Shown piece after piece: positions 1 through 7,672 of a stretch of DNA of 12,919 nucleotides. The stretch is from CALKZN01 sp964633815 (GTDB taxonomy: Bacteria; Pseudomonadota; Gammaproteobacteria; Arenicellales; Arenicellaceae). The translations under genes and the position numbers were made by a program. Location of the stretch: the NCBI GenBank assembly GCA_964633815.1, contig CAZWHW010000036.1, forward strand, positions 1 through 12,919. The letters are read 5' to 3'. Within the stretch, counting starts at the first letter, position 1. The number at the start of each line of letters is the position of its first letter. The notes beneath the pieces are model-generated. The model made no database searches. It was given only the letters and a program-made list of their open reading frames with translations, and was not told the DNA's origin.

Positions 1-1914
1 GTGATTCAAGCTGCGGGCGCACTGCTGCAATATGCTAAAGACATGCAGTATGAACACATCCCACATGTAAAGCATTTTAATTTGATTCAAAATCAAGACT
101 TATTGCTTATTGATGCTGCAAGTAGGCGAAATTTAGAAATTGAATTCAACCTCTCTGGTGGTAAAGAGCATACACTAATCAATTTAATGGATCGCTGCAA
201 AAACCCAATGGGTAGCCGTTTATTGCGGCGCTGGTTGCATGGCCCTATTCGGAATAAAAGCAGCATTCAACAACGCTTAGCTGCCGTTGAAGAACTAAAA
301 AAAAGTGTTGAAATCGACAACATACAACGTTTACTTCGTCATTGTGGCGACATCGAGAGAATTCTAACACGCATAGGACTTGGCTCAGTTCGGCCAAATG
401 ATCTCGTTCGCTTGCGTTTAACACTGCAGTCCTTGCCTGAGTTGCAAGCTACAATGCAGATTCACCAAAGTCCGCTATTGCAACAGCTTCGTTCTGAAAC
501 ACAGCCTCACAAAGAAATACAATCATTATTAGAGCGAGCGATCTTGGATGAACCCGCAGTAACCATTCGAGATGGCGGTTTTATTCGCGAAGGTTATGAC
601 GAAGAATTTGATGAATTAAAACAACTTAGCATCAATACTTCAGGTTTTTTATTAGAATTGGAAGAGCGAGAAAAATCTGAAACTGGCATTGCAACCCTCA
701 AAGTTAATTACAACCGTGTGCACGGCTTTTATATTGAAGTTAGCAAAGGTCAATCTGACAGAGTTCCAGAACATTATATTCGCAGACAGACCTTAAAAAA
801 TGCTGAGCGCTATATCACCAGCGAATTAAAAGAATATGAAGACAAGATTCTAAGCGCTAGGGAGAAATCTCTGGCACGCGAAAAATGGCTATATGAACAA
901 ATTATTCAAAAATTACAACCCAACATTCTAGCTTTACAAGACTTAGCTCAAGCACTTGCCAGCATAGATGTGTTATGTAATTTTGCAGAACGCGCTAGTT
1001 CATTATCTCTTTGTGCTCCTTCATTGGTCGATGAGAACATCATTGATATTCGCGGCGGCAGGCATTTAGTTGTTGAGCAAAATCTAAATCAAGCCTTTAT
1101 TGCCAATAGCCTTGTGCTTGATAATGAACGTAAAATGTTAGTTATTACTGGTCCAAATATGGGTGGTAAAAGTACCTATATGCGTCAAAATGCATTGATC
1201 GCCCTTCTAGCTCATACAGGCAGTTTTGTGCCTGCAGATAGCGTCACTTTAGGACCAATTGATCGAATATTTACTCGCATTGGTGCTTCCGATGATTTAG
1301 CGGGTGGACGATCCACCTTTATGGTTGAAATGACGGAAATGGCGCAAATCCTACGTAATGCAACAGAAAATAGCTTAGTTTTAGTCGATGAAATTGGCCG
1401 AGGGACTAGTACATATGATGGGCTTTCTTTAGCATGGGCTTGTGCACGTGATTTAGCCGATAGGATTCAATCCTATAGTTTATTTGCAACACATTATTTT
1501 GAAATCACACAGCTTGCTGATGATTTAGATAATGTAGACAACATTCACTTAAGTGCTACTGAGCATCAAAATGACATTATTTTTCTCTATGCGATTCAAT
1601 CTGGTGCCGCCAACCAAAGCTACGGTATTCAAGTGGCAAAATTAGCGGGGCTTCCTGAACAAGTTCTTGGACAAGCTCGACAAAAATTGCAATTTTTAGA
1701 ATCACAAAATCAACAAAATGACTCTAAACTTATTAATAATACACAACCAAAACAAACAGTTGATATGTTCATCGATCAACAAGCAAGCAATGGTCTTCAG
1801 GCATTAGCGGATGAAATTGCAAGCATTGATGCTGATGGATTGACGCCCAAAGCAGCGCTCGACAAAATTTACGCTTTAAAAGAAAAGCTAAAAACAGACA
1901 ACAATAACAATTAA
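1..1914 (+). CDS. mutS: DNA mismatch repair ATPase MutS, 5'-truncated by window edge
   Basis: MutS binds mismatches and, with MutL, starts methyl-directed or related mismatch repair in the cytoplasm. The visible 637 residues begin inside the connector region and run through the lever/core, clamp and ATPase domains to a natural stop. Walker A GPNMGGKST lies at residues 384-392, Walker B VDE with the DE pair at 463-464, followed by GRGTST, and the ATHYFE segment near 496-501. QTVDMF (585-590) in the linker is a possible beta-clamp-binding motif, and the end matches the short tetramerisation region of the family. Compared with the usual length of about 850 residues, roughly 230 are missing, including the mismatch-reading Phe-x-Glu domain. 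The GTG at base 1 is therefore almost certainly an internal valine codon, not a start. fdxA follows in the same direction, a neighbourhood also known in Pseudomonas. Confidence 0.97.
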   Translation: MIQAAGALLQYAKDMQYEHIPHVKHFNLIQNQDLLLIDAASRRNLEIEFNLSGGKEHTLINLMDRCKNPMGSRLLRRWLHGPIRNKSSIQQRLAAVEELKKSVEIDNIQRLLRHCGDIERILTRIGLGSVRPNDLVRLRLTLQSLPELQATMQIHQSPLLQQLRSETQPHKEIQSLLERAILDEPAVTIRDGGFIREGYDEEFDELKQLSINTSGFLLELEEREKSETGIATLKVNYNRVHGFYIEVSKGQSDRVPEHYIRRQTLKNAERYITSELKEYEDKILSAREKSLAREKWLYEQIIQKLQPNILALQDLAQALASIDVLCNFAERASSLSLCAPSLVDENIIDIRGGRHLVVEQNLNQAFIANSLVLDNERKMLVITGPNMGGKSTYMRQNALIALLAHTGSFVPADSVTLGPIDRIFTRIGASDDLAGGRSTFMVEMTEMAQILRNATENSLVLVDEIGRGTSTYDGLSLAWACARDLADRIQSYSLFATHYFEITQLADDLDNVDNIHLSATEHQNDIIFLYAIQSGAANQSYGIQVAKLAGLPEQVLGQARQKLQFLESQNQQNDSKLINNTQPKQTVDMFIDQQASNGLQALADEIASIDADGLTPKAALDKIYALKEKLKTDNNNN

Positions 1915-1927
1915 GGCTTTTTATAAA

Positions 1928-1956
1928 TTTTAATTATATAGTAATAAAAATATAAT
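1928..1956 (+). promoter_or_regulatory. Possible sigma-70-type promoter for fdxA
   Basis: A perfect TATAAT lies at 1951-1956 in the 131-base AT-rich spacer between mutS and fdxA, about 90 bases before the fdxA start. The -35 position at a 17-base spacing (1928-1933, TTTTAA) is a poor match. In sequence this AT-rich a TATAAT can arise by chance, so the call rests mainly on its position between two genes with no visible coupling. Confidence 0.25.
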
Positions 1957-2045
1957 AGTTTACCTATAGCGTAACTATGCATAGAATGCGCAAATAGATT
2001 TATCTGCAGATTTTTAACCATAAAAACCGATCAAAAGACTGAATT

Positions 2046-2369
2046 ATGACTTACGTTGTCACTGAAAATTGCATCAAATGTAAATACACCGATTGTGTAG
2101 AAGTATGCCCTGTTGATTGTTTCCACGAAGGCCCAAACTTCCTTGTAATTGATCCAGATGAATGTATTGATTGTAGCCTTTGTGAGCCTGAATGCCCTGC
2201 CGATGCAATCCGAGCAGATGATGATCTCACAGATGATGAGCAAAAGTTTTTGCCATTAAATGAAGAACTATCACTAGAATGGCCAGTTATCACCGAAAAA
2301 AAACCTTCTTTAGATGATGCTGATGAATGGGACGGCAAAGACGGAAAACTCGATTTACTCGAGCGCTAA
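2046..2369 (+). CDS. fdxA: Seven-iron ferredoxin ([3Fe-4S][4Fe-4S], FdI type)
   Basis: Small soluble electron carrier of 107 residues, the normal length for the Azotobacter FdI / Pseudomonas FdxA family. Counting Met as 1, Cys9, Cys17 and Cys50 fit the [3Fe-4S] ligands, and Cys21, Cys40, Cys43 and Cys46 the [4Fe-4S] ligands. Cys25 corresponds to the free cysteine next to the cluster in FdI, and Cys12 replaces nothing essential. The typical acidic C-terminal extension with WP, ITEKK and WDG is present and ends in LLER. The redox partner in this organism cannot be told from the window. The gene sits downstream of mutS on the same strand, as in pseudomonads, and a TATAAT in the spacer suggests its own promoter. 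The region before the ATG has no strong Shine-Dalgarno sequence. Confidence 0.95.
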   Translation: MTYVVTENCIKCKYTDCVEVCPVDCFHEGPNFLVIDPDECIDCSLCEPECPADAIRADDDLTDDEQKFLPLNEELSLEWPVITEKKPSLDDADEWDGKDGKLDLLER

Positions 2370-2530
2370 CTAATAGCTAAAAACAAAAGCCCCCTCTTTT
2401 CCAGCTTTATGCAATTCTTAAAGTCCAGACGAAAAGTTAAATACTAAAAAATAGTTAATATAAAGCATTGAAAAAACATCAAAACACAAGCAAAATATCA
2501 GCCTCTTATTTAAGATAAACTTATAACTTA

Positions 2531-3169
2531 ATGTTTTTTATAGGATTAGCTAAAAATTTATCGATTACTGTCTTGGTTTCGGTACTTTTATTCGCCTCAA
2601 ACTGGGTATCCGCAAGCACGGTTTACACATATAAAGATGCGAATGGTCAGGTATTGATCACTAACAAACCCAACTCTGCGTCAAATTTATCTTTGGTAAA
2701 GCGAGTCTCATTTTTGCCTTATCGTGATAGAAGCTCATCCAATAATCCATATTTTTCTAGAGGCATAAAATCTAAATATGATGCATTGATCATCAACCTT
2801 GCCAATGAGCATGGAGTTGAACCGGCGTTAGTTAAAGCTGTGATTCACATTGAGTCTGCTTTTCGAGCTGATGCAGTTTCACATGCCGGAGCCATGGGTT
2901 TAATGCAATTAATGCCAGCAACAGCTCGAATCTACAATCTAAAGAGCAATTTTTTTGAACCTAGAAAAAATATTAATGCAGGGATTGCTCATCTCAAATA
3001 CTTGATGGAACGCTATGATGATAATACTACTTTATCTCTTGCTGCTTATAATGCGGGAGAAGGTGCGGTTGCTCGACACAAAGGCATCCCTCCATATAAA
3101 GAAACTCAAAATTATGTGACTAAAGTACTGAAACTTTATGGAAAATATCAACAATCATTCACAGGATAA
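2531..3169 (+). CDS. Exported lytic transglycosylase, SLT family 1, with DUF4124-like N-terminus
   Basis: Predicted periplasmic enzyme that cleaves the MurNAc-GlcNAc bond of peptidoglycan with 1,6-anhydro product formation. A hydrophobic segment at about residues 8-28 ending in VSA looks like a signal peptide with cleavage near 28/29. No lipobox cysteine is present. Residues 30-60 (VYTYKDANGQV, then ITNKP) match the small DUF4124 module often found at the start of gammaproteobacterial envelope proteins. The SLT domain covers about 80-205, with the catalytic Glu108 in HIES, the GLMQLMP motif at 123-129 and AAYNAGEGAV at 171-180. All hallmarks are intact, and at 212 residues it is a compact member with no LysM or other wall-binding domain. 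The 161-base spacer before it and 165-base spacer after it suggest independent transcription. It is not one of the named Mlt/Slt enzymes I can assign with confidence. Confidence 0.9.
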   Translation: MFFIGLAKNLSITVLVSVLLFASNWVSASTVYTYKDANGQVLITNKPNSASNLSLVKRVSFLPYRDRSSSNNPYFSRGIKSKYDALIINLANEHGVEPALVKAVIHIESAFRADAVSHAGAMGLMQLMPATARIYNLKSNFFEPRKNINAGIAHLKYLMERYDDNTTLSLAAYNAGEGAVARHKGIPPYKETQNYVTKVLKLYGKYQQSFTG

Positions 3170-3334
3170 TTGAATCATCACCCCGTTTCATAGACACTAA
3201 AATTTAAGACTCAATAAACATAAATAAAAGCTGGCAATCCGACTCTAAAAAAGTATAGTTTTCAGCCTAGTTATACTCCAGAAATCGTAAAGATGTTCTG
3301 ACCGTTTAATTTAAAACCATTAAAATCATCTAAT

Positions 3335-5665
3335 ATGTTTGTAAGTGAAACAGGTATCATTGCGCTTATCGCTAATGAATTAAGTGTTAATGTTCAACAA
3401 GTTAGCGCAACTATTCAATTGCTTGATGATGGTGCGACAGTGCCTTTTATTGCTCGTTATCGAAAAGAAGTTACTGGCGAACTTGATGATTCTCAATTGA
3501 GAACCCTAGAAGAGCGTTTGCATTATTTACGTGAATTAGAACAACGTAAAATTGCCATCATCAAAAGCATTGAAGAGCAAGGCAAGCTGACAAATGAATT
3601 GCATGAATCCATCACTTCTGCAATGAACAAATCTCTACTAGAAAATTTATACTTGCCCTTCAAACCTAAGCGCAGAACTAAAGCAACAATAGCCATTGAA
3701 TCTGGCCTCGAACCACTTGCTGACAAGCTATACAATGATCCAAGCTTAGACCCAGAAACCGAAGCAAAAAAATATATCAACACTGATGAAAACAATCCAG
3801 TTGCCGATGGAAAAGTTGCATTAGAAGGTGCAAAACATATTCTGATGGAGCGCTTTAGTGAAAACGCGGAGCTGATAGAAAAGCTTCGAATCTATATGTT
3901 AGATAACGCTTTTGTAAAAGTACTTGTTGCGAAAGATAAAGAACAAGAAGCAACGAAATATAAAGACTACTTTGACTATAAAGAAGCTTATAAACAGATA
4001 CCTTCACATCGAGCCTTAGCTCTTTTTCGTGGTCGTAATGAAGGTTTTTTATATGTGACGCTTGATCTCGAATCATCAAGCGAATTTGGTTTCACTCAAG
4101 CGTTAGAACACCCTTGCGAACAGATAATTGCTAAATATTGGAATATTTCTGACCAGCAACGACCAGCAGACAAATGGTTAATAGAAACCGCCAGTTGGAC
4201 ATGGAAAATTAAGCTACATACCCATATCAGCGGAGATTTGATGAATTCACTTCGTGAAATAGCTGAGACTGAAGCAATTCGGGTTTTTTCGTTAAATTTA
4301 AAAGATTTATTATTAGCAGCTCCAGCCGGGGCAAAAGCTGTTATTGGTCTTGATCCAGGCCTTCGAACCGGCGTTAAAGTTGCAGCGATTGACGCTACAG
4401 GAAAGTATTTAGATCAAGCAACTATTTTTCCTCATGCACCAAAAAATCAATGGGATGCAGCTATTGCCTCATTGTCTCAAATGGCGGCAAAACATCAAAC
4501 CTCACTCATTGCTATTGGCAATGGCACTGCTTCGCGAGAAACAGACAAACTAGTCGGAGACTTGATTAAACAACACCCAAAATTAAAGCTAACTAAAGTC
4601 ATGGTTAATGAGGCTGGAGCTTCAATTTATTCAGCATCAGAGTTTGCTTCCAAAGAATTTCCAGACTTAGATGTCACTATTCGCGGTGCCGTTTCTATTG
4701 CTCGTCGGTTACAAGACCCTTTAGCAGAACTAGTAAAGATCGAGCCAAAATCCATTGGTGTTGGTCAATATCAGCATGACGTCAATCAATTACAATTAAC
4801 TAAGACACTTAATGCGACTGTAGAAGATTGTGTGAATGATGTTGGGGTCGAACTCAACACCGCATCAATGCCACTACTTAAACAAGTGTCAGGACTCAAT
4901 GAAACTCTGGCAAATAATATTATTGAGTTTAGAAACACGAATGGCAGTTTCAAAAATCGTGAGACCTTAAAACAAGTGCCACGCATGGGTGACAAAACCT
5001 ATGAGCAAGCTGCGGGGTTCCTACGGATTGTAGCTAATAATGATAACCCTCTTGATGCTTCTGGTGTTCATCCTGAGGCTTATTGCATAGTTGAAAACAT
5101 TAGTAAAGAACATAACAAACCCATAGAACAACTTATAGGCAACAGTCAGTTTCTTAAACAACTAAGGGCAGAAGATTTTACTACGGAAAAATTTGGCTTA
5201 CCGACGGTTAAAGATATTATTTCTGAGCTAGACAAACCGGGTCGAGATCCAAGACCTGAGTTCAAAACGGCAATACTAAAAGAAGGGATTGAAAAAATTC
5301 AAGACCTAGCCGAAGAAATGATTCTCGAAGGAACAGTATCAAATGTGACTAATTTTGGTGCATTTGTAGATATTGGTGTTCATCAAGATGGCTTAGTTCA
5401 TATTTCACATTTGGCAGATAAGTTTATTGATGATCCACATACCGTTGTCAAAGCTGGGCAGATTGTCAGAGTTAAAGTTTTAGAGGTAGACATTCCTCGT
5501 AAACGCATTGCTTTAACCATGCGCTTACAGGAAAACAATAAAACATCATCAACAAAAAAAGTAGTCCCCGTGAAAACTCACAAGATAAATAATAAACTTA
5601 AACAGTCAGCGCCGAATAAAAATAATGCACTTGCTAGTAAATTAAGTGCAGCGTTAAAACGATAA
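3335..5665 (+). CDS. tex: Tex family RNA-binding transcription accessory protein
   Basis: Tex is a conserved cytoplasmic nucleic-acid-binding protein linked to transcription and to expression of toxin or virulence genes in several bacteria; its precise biochemical role is not settled. The 776-residue product is full length. It has the helical Tex N-terminal domain (about 1-200, with FIARYRKE), a YqgF/RNase H-like domain from about 332 to 455 (GLDPGLRTGVKVA), helix-hairpin-helix repeats at about 505-565, and an S1 domain at about 662-730 (TNFGAFVDIGVHQDGLVHIS). A Lys/Asn-rich tail follows S1, as in enterobacterial Tex. Identity to E. coli Tex is high by eye throughout. No good Shine-Dalgarno precedes the ATG. 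The stop codon shares its last base with the ATG of a broken protease gene (TAATG), which suggests the two were once translationally coupled. Confidence 0.97.
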   Translation: MFVSETGIIALIANELSVNVQQVSATIQLLDDGATVPFIARYRKEVTGELDDSQLRTLEERLHYLRELEQRKIAIIKSIEEQGKLTNELHESITSAMNKSLLENLYLPFKPKRRTKATIAIESGLEPLADKLYNDPSLDPETEAKKYINTDENNPVADGKVALEGAKHILMERFSENAELIEKLRIYMLDNAFVKVLVAKDKEQEATKYKDYFDYKEAYKQIPSHRALALFRGRNEGFLYVTLDLESSSEFGFTQALEHPCEQIIAKYWNISDQQRPADKWLIETASWTWKIKLHTHISGDLMNSLREIAETEAIRVFSLNLKDLLLAAPAGAKAVIGLDPGLRTGVKVAAIDATGKYLDQATIFPHAPKNQWDAAIASLSQMAAKHQTSLIAIGNGTASRETDKLVGDLIKQHPKLKLTKVMVNEAGASIYSASEFASKEFPDLDVTIRGAVSIARRLQDPLAELVKIEPKSIGVGQYQHDVNQLQLTKTLNATVEDCVNDVGVELNTASMPLLKQVSGLNETLANNIIEFRNTNGSFKNRETLKQVPRMGDKTYEQAAGFLRIVANNDNPLDASGVHPEAYCIVENISKEHNKPIEQLIGNSQFLKQLRAEDFTTEKFGLPTVKDIISELDKPGRDPRPEFKTAILKEGIEKIQDLAEEMILEGTVSNVTNFGAFVDIGVHQDGLVHISHLADKFIDDPHTVVKAGQIVRVKVLEVDIPRKRIALTMRLQENNKTSSTKKVVPVKTHKINNKLKQSAPNKNNALASKLSAALKR

Positions 5666-5917
5666 TGTCATCAAAATCTGTTTTTTTTAGTCTTTTTGAT
5701 ACTACTATCGATTGCTGCACTATGTTCCACCTTTTCCCATACATTGGAACTCGGAAATAAACCCATCATTGGAGGAAATGAAAAAATTATCATCCTTCCT
5801 AATGAAATTACGTTTAATGCAAAAATTGATACTGGTACGCAAAACTCATCAATTCATGCAAGCAATATTAAGGCTTTCAACTTAGCAAATGAAAAGGTTT
5901 ACTCTATCTTCTGCTAG
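5665..5917 (+). pseudogene. Broken retropepsin-like 'ATP-dependent zinc protease' gene (Zn_protease/COG4067 type), frameshifted and 3'-truncated
   Basis: An ATG at 5665-5667 overlaps the tex stop by one base. Reading from it leaves the good frame at a run of eight T (5681-5688). With seven T the frame would run straight into a clear signal peptide (LVFLILLSIAALCSTFS) and then a stretch like the start of the retropepsin-like Zn_protease family: ILPNEITFNAKIDTG, with the Asp-Thr-Gly triplet at 5828-5836, then SSIHASNIKAF. The frame stops at TAG 5915-5917, giving about 83 residues, whereas the family domain alone is about 140 and needs more sequence after this point. Without frame correction, a TTG at 5696 inside the signal peptide is the only nearby start. 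The stop directly abuts the slyX stop on the other strand. I read this as a decaying gene; a sequencing error could explain the T run but not the truncation. The family assignment rests on the DTG region. Confidence 0.65.
5681..5688 (+). repeat. Eight-T homopolymer at the frameshift site
   Basis: Eight consecutive T, 14 bases after the ATG of the broken protease gene. Removing one T joins that ATG to the signal-peptide frame. No hairpin of useful size precedes it, so it does not look like an intrinsic terminator for tex. Confidence 0.6.
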
Positions 5918-6127
5918 TTAATAGTGCGGTGGTTTTTCATCCATTACTGTGTAATCTTGGTTACTGTTTTCATTTAAAGAACGTACTTGTTCAATCAATT
6001 TATCTTGGTGAGATTGTAATAAGCCTAGTTGTTTTTGTTGAGTAAAAAACTCATCGCTTAGCTTCTCCAGAGCGTCCTCTAAAAAAGCTACCTTCATTTC
6101 TAATTCGTCAATTTTACCAGTCGACAT
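5918..6127 (-). CDS. slyX: SlyX family protein
   Basis: Small coiled-coil protein of unknown biochemical role; the name comes from its position near slyD in E. coli and not from a lysis function. The 69-residue product has the family's layout: a continuous heptad-like helix from about residue 5 to 52 (leucine-rich, charged), a short linker and the conserved PPHY end. Length matches the family (about 70-75). It begins 17 bases after the glpK stop on the same strand, so the two are probably cotranscribed. A weak GAGA lies before the ATG. Its stop codon directly abuts the end of the truncated protease remnant on the opposite strand, leaving no spacer or visible terminator between the convergent genes. 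Confidence 0.9.
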   Translation of the reverse strand: MSTGKIDELEMKVAFLEDALEKLSDEFFTQQKQLGLLQSHQDKLIEQVRSLNENSNQDYTVMDEKPPHY

Positions 6128-6144
6128 CTTATATCTCGTTTAAA

Positions 6145-7632
6145 TTATTGCTTGTCTAACCAACCACGCGTTCGTTCAATAGCTTTTTGCCATAGCGTCA
6201 ATTCTTGTTCTCGTGATTCAGATTTCATTTGAGGACTAAATACTTGCTCAGCATGTATTTTTTGAACAAGAAAATCTTCCGTCCAAAAATCAATCCCTAA
6301 CCCTGCCATTAAAGCAGCTCCAGTTGCAGTTGATTCTAAGTTTTTTGGCCTTTCAACATCCAAATTTAAAATATCAGCCTGATATTGCGCCAGATAATTG
6401 TTCGCAATGGCTCCACCATCAACTCTTAAAGCTGTTAACTGAATGCCACTGTCTTCTTGCATAGCCATGAACACATCATAGGTTTGCAGCGCCAATGAAT
6501 TTAAAGTCGCGCGAACCAATTCAGCTTTCCCAGAGCCGCGAGATAAACCAAAGACAGCACCACGCGCTTGCATATCCCAATAAGGTGCGCCAAGACCTGC
6601 AAATGCCGGCACAACCACAATCTTATCATCAACATCAGCCTGTTCCGCTAAGTCTTCTGTCTCTTTAGCAGAATCAATCAATTGCAATGCATCCCGAAGC
6701 CATTGAATCGCCGCGCCAGCAATAAAAACACTACCCTCAAGGGCATAATTGACTTTGCCTGAGCGCCGCCATGCAATAGTTGACAAGAGCCCTGTCTGGC
6801 TATGAATTAAGTCTTGTCCAGTATTTAATAACATAAAGCAACCTGTCCCATAGGTATTCTTTGCCGCCCCTTTCGCCCATGCATATTGTCCAAACAAAGC
6901 GGCTTGTTGATCGCCGATCACACCAGAAATAGGAATTCTTGCACCATCAAATTCAAAACAGCCAAAATGAGCATCGCAATCCAACACTTCAGGCAACATC
7001 GCTTTCGGAATGTTTAATGCTTCTAAGAGCTCATCATCCCATTCTTGAGTTTCAATATTGAACAGCATTGTGCGACTGGCATTCGAAACATCACTCGCAT
7101 GAACTTTGCCTTGCGTTAAATTCCATATCAGCCATGTATCAATAGTGCCAAACAATAAATCGCCTTTCTCAGCTGCAGCTCTTGCTTGAGGAACATTATC
7201 TAAAATCCACTGAATTTTTGTTCCTGAAAAATACGCATCAACCACCAAGCCAGTCTTAGCCTTGATGATGGACTCCCATTGGTCCGCTTTTAATTGATCA
7301 CAGATATCACTAGTGCGCTTATCTTGCCATACAATAGCATTATAAATAGGCTTACCCGTTTGCTTATCCCAAACAACAGTTGTTTCACGTTGATTCGTAA
7401 TGCCAATCGCTGCAATTTGCTTGGGTTGTATATTGTTATTTTTAACGACTTTCTTCAGCACAGCCAGTTGTTTTGTCCAAATCTCAACGGGATCATGTTC
7501 AACTCTCCCCGGCTGCGGGAATATTTGTGAGAACTCTTGCTGAACAACGTCAACTATCTCAGCATTTTTATTGAATAATAATGCTCGACAACTACTTGTC
7601 CCCTCATCTAAGGCTATAATATATCTATCCAT
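6145..7632 (-). CDS. glpK: Glycerol kinase
   Basis: Phosphorylates glycerol to sn-glycerol-3-phosphate with ATP in the cytoplasm (FGGY carbohydrate kinase family). The 495 residues are full length. Visible elements are the N-terminal phosphate loop LDEGTSSCRA (8-17; E. coli has DQGTTSSR), the glycerol-binding NQRET (80-84) and Tyr134, FGGY signature 1 at 134-146, the catalytic Asp241 in GDQQAALFG, the nucleotide-site GTGCF (263-267), and signature 2 at about 358-383. The E. coli fructose-1,6-bisphosphate loop GGKGGTR is shortened to FDGAR near 228-232, and the C-terminal IIA-Glc contact region is not similar, so the E. coli allosteric controls are probably absent. No glpF, glpD or glpR lies nearby; slyX follows after 17 bases. 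The start is preceded by no strong ribosome site. Confidence 0.96.
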   Translation of the reverse strand: MDRYIIALDEGTSSCRALLFNKNAEIVDVVQQEFSQIFPQPGRVEHDPVEIWTKQLAVLKKVVKNNNIQPKQIAAIGITNQRETTVVWDKQTGKPIYNAIVWQDKRTSDICDQLKADQWESIIKAKTGLVVDAYFSGTKIQWILDNVPQARAAAEKGDLLFGTIDTWLIWNLTQGKVHASDVSNASRTMLFNIETQEWDDELLEALNIPKAMLPEVLDCDAHFGCFEFDGARIPISGVIGDQQAALFGQYAWAKGAAKNTYGTGCFMLLNTGQDLIHSQTGLLSTIAWRRSGKVNYALEGSVFIAGAAIQWLRDALQLIDSAKETEDLAEQADVDDKIVVVPAFAGLGAPYWDMQARGAVFGLSRGSGKAELVRATLNSLALQTYDVFMAMQEDSGIQLTALRVDGGAIANNYLAQYQADILNLDVERPKNLESTATGAALMAGLGIDFWTEDFLVQKIHAEQVFSPQMKSESREQELTLWQKAIERTRGWLDKQ

Positions 7633-7672
7633 TTCTGTATCGTTAAATAATAAGAAAAACTATTAAATTTGT

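Noticed and set aside
1..3. GTG at the first base as a mutS start
   Set aside because: The MutS homology runs straight into the window edge without its N-terminal domains, so the codon is most likely internal.
2031..2338. Minus-strand open frames over fdxA
   Set aside because: They lie entirely over a highly conserved ferredoxin gene and show no family-like features.
2370..2420. Possible terminator after fdxA: AAAAG, CCCCCT, CTTTT
   Set aside because: A five-pair AT-rich stem with no following T run is too weak to call an intrinsic terminator.
2432..2465. Imperfect palindrome around ACTA-A6-TAGT before the transglycosylase gene
   Set aside because: Only four pairs match around the A run; consistent with chance in AT-rich spacer.
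3252..3277. Inverted repeat AGTATA ... TATACT with a 14-base loop upstream of tex, the right arm also resembling a -10 box
   Set aside because: Only six base pairs, no matching -35 at a usual distance, and AT-rich sequence makes such pairs common.
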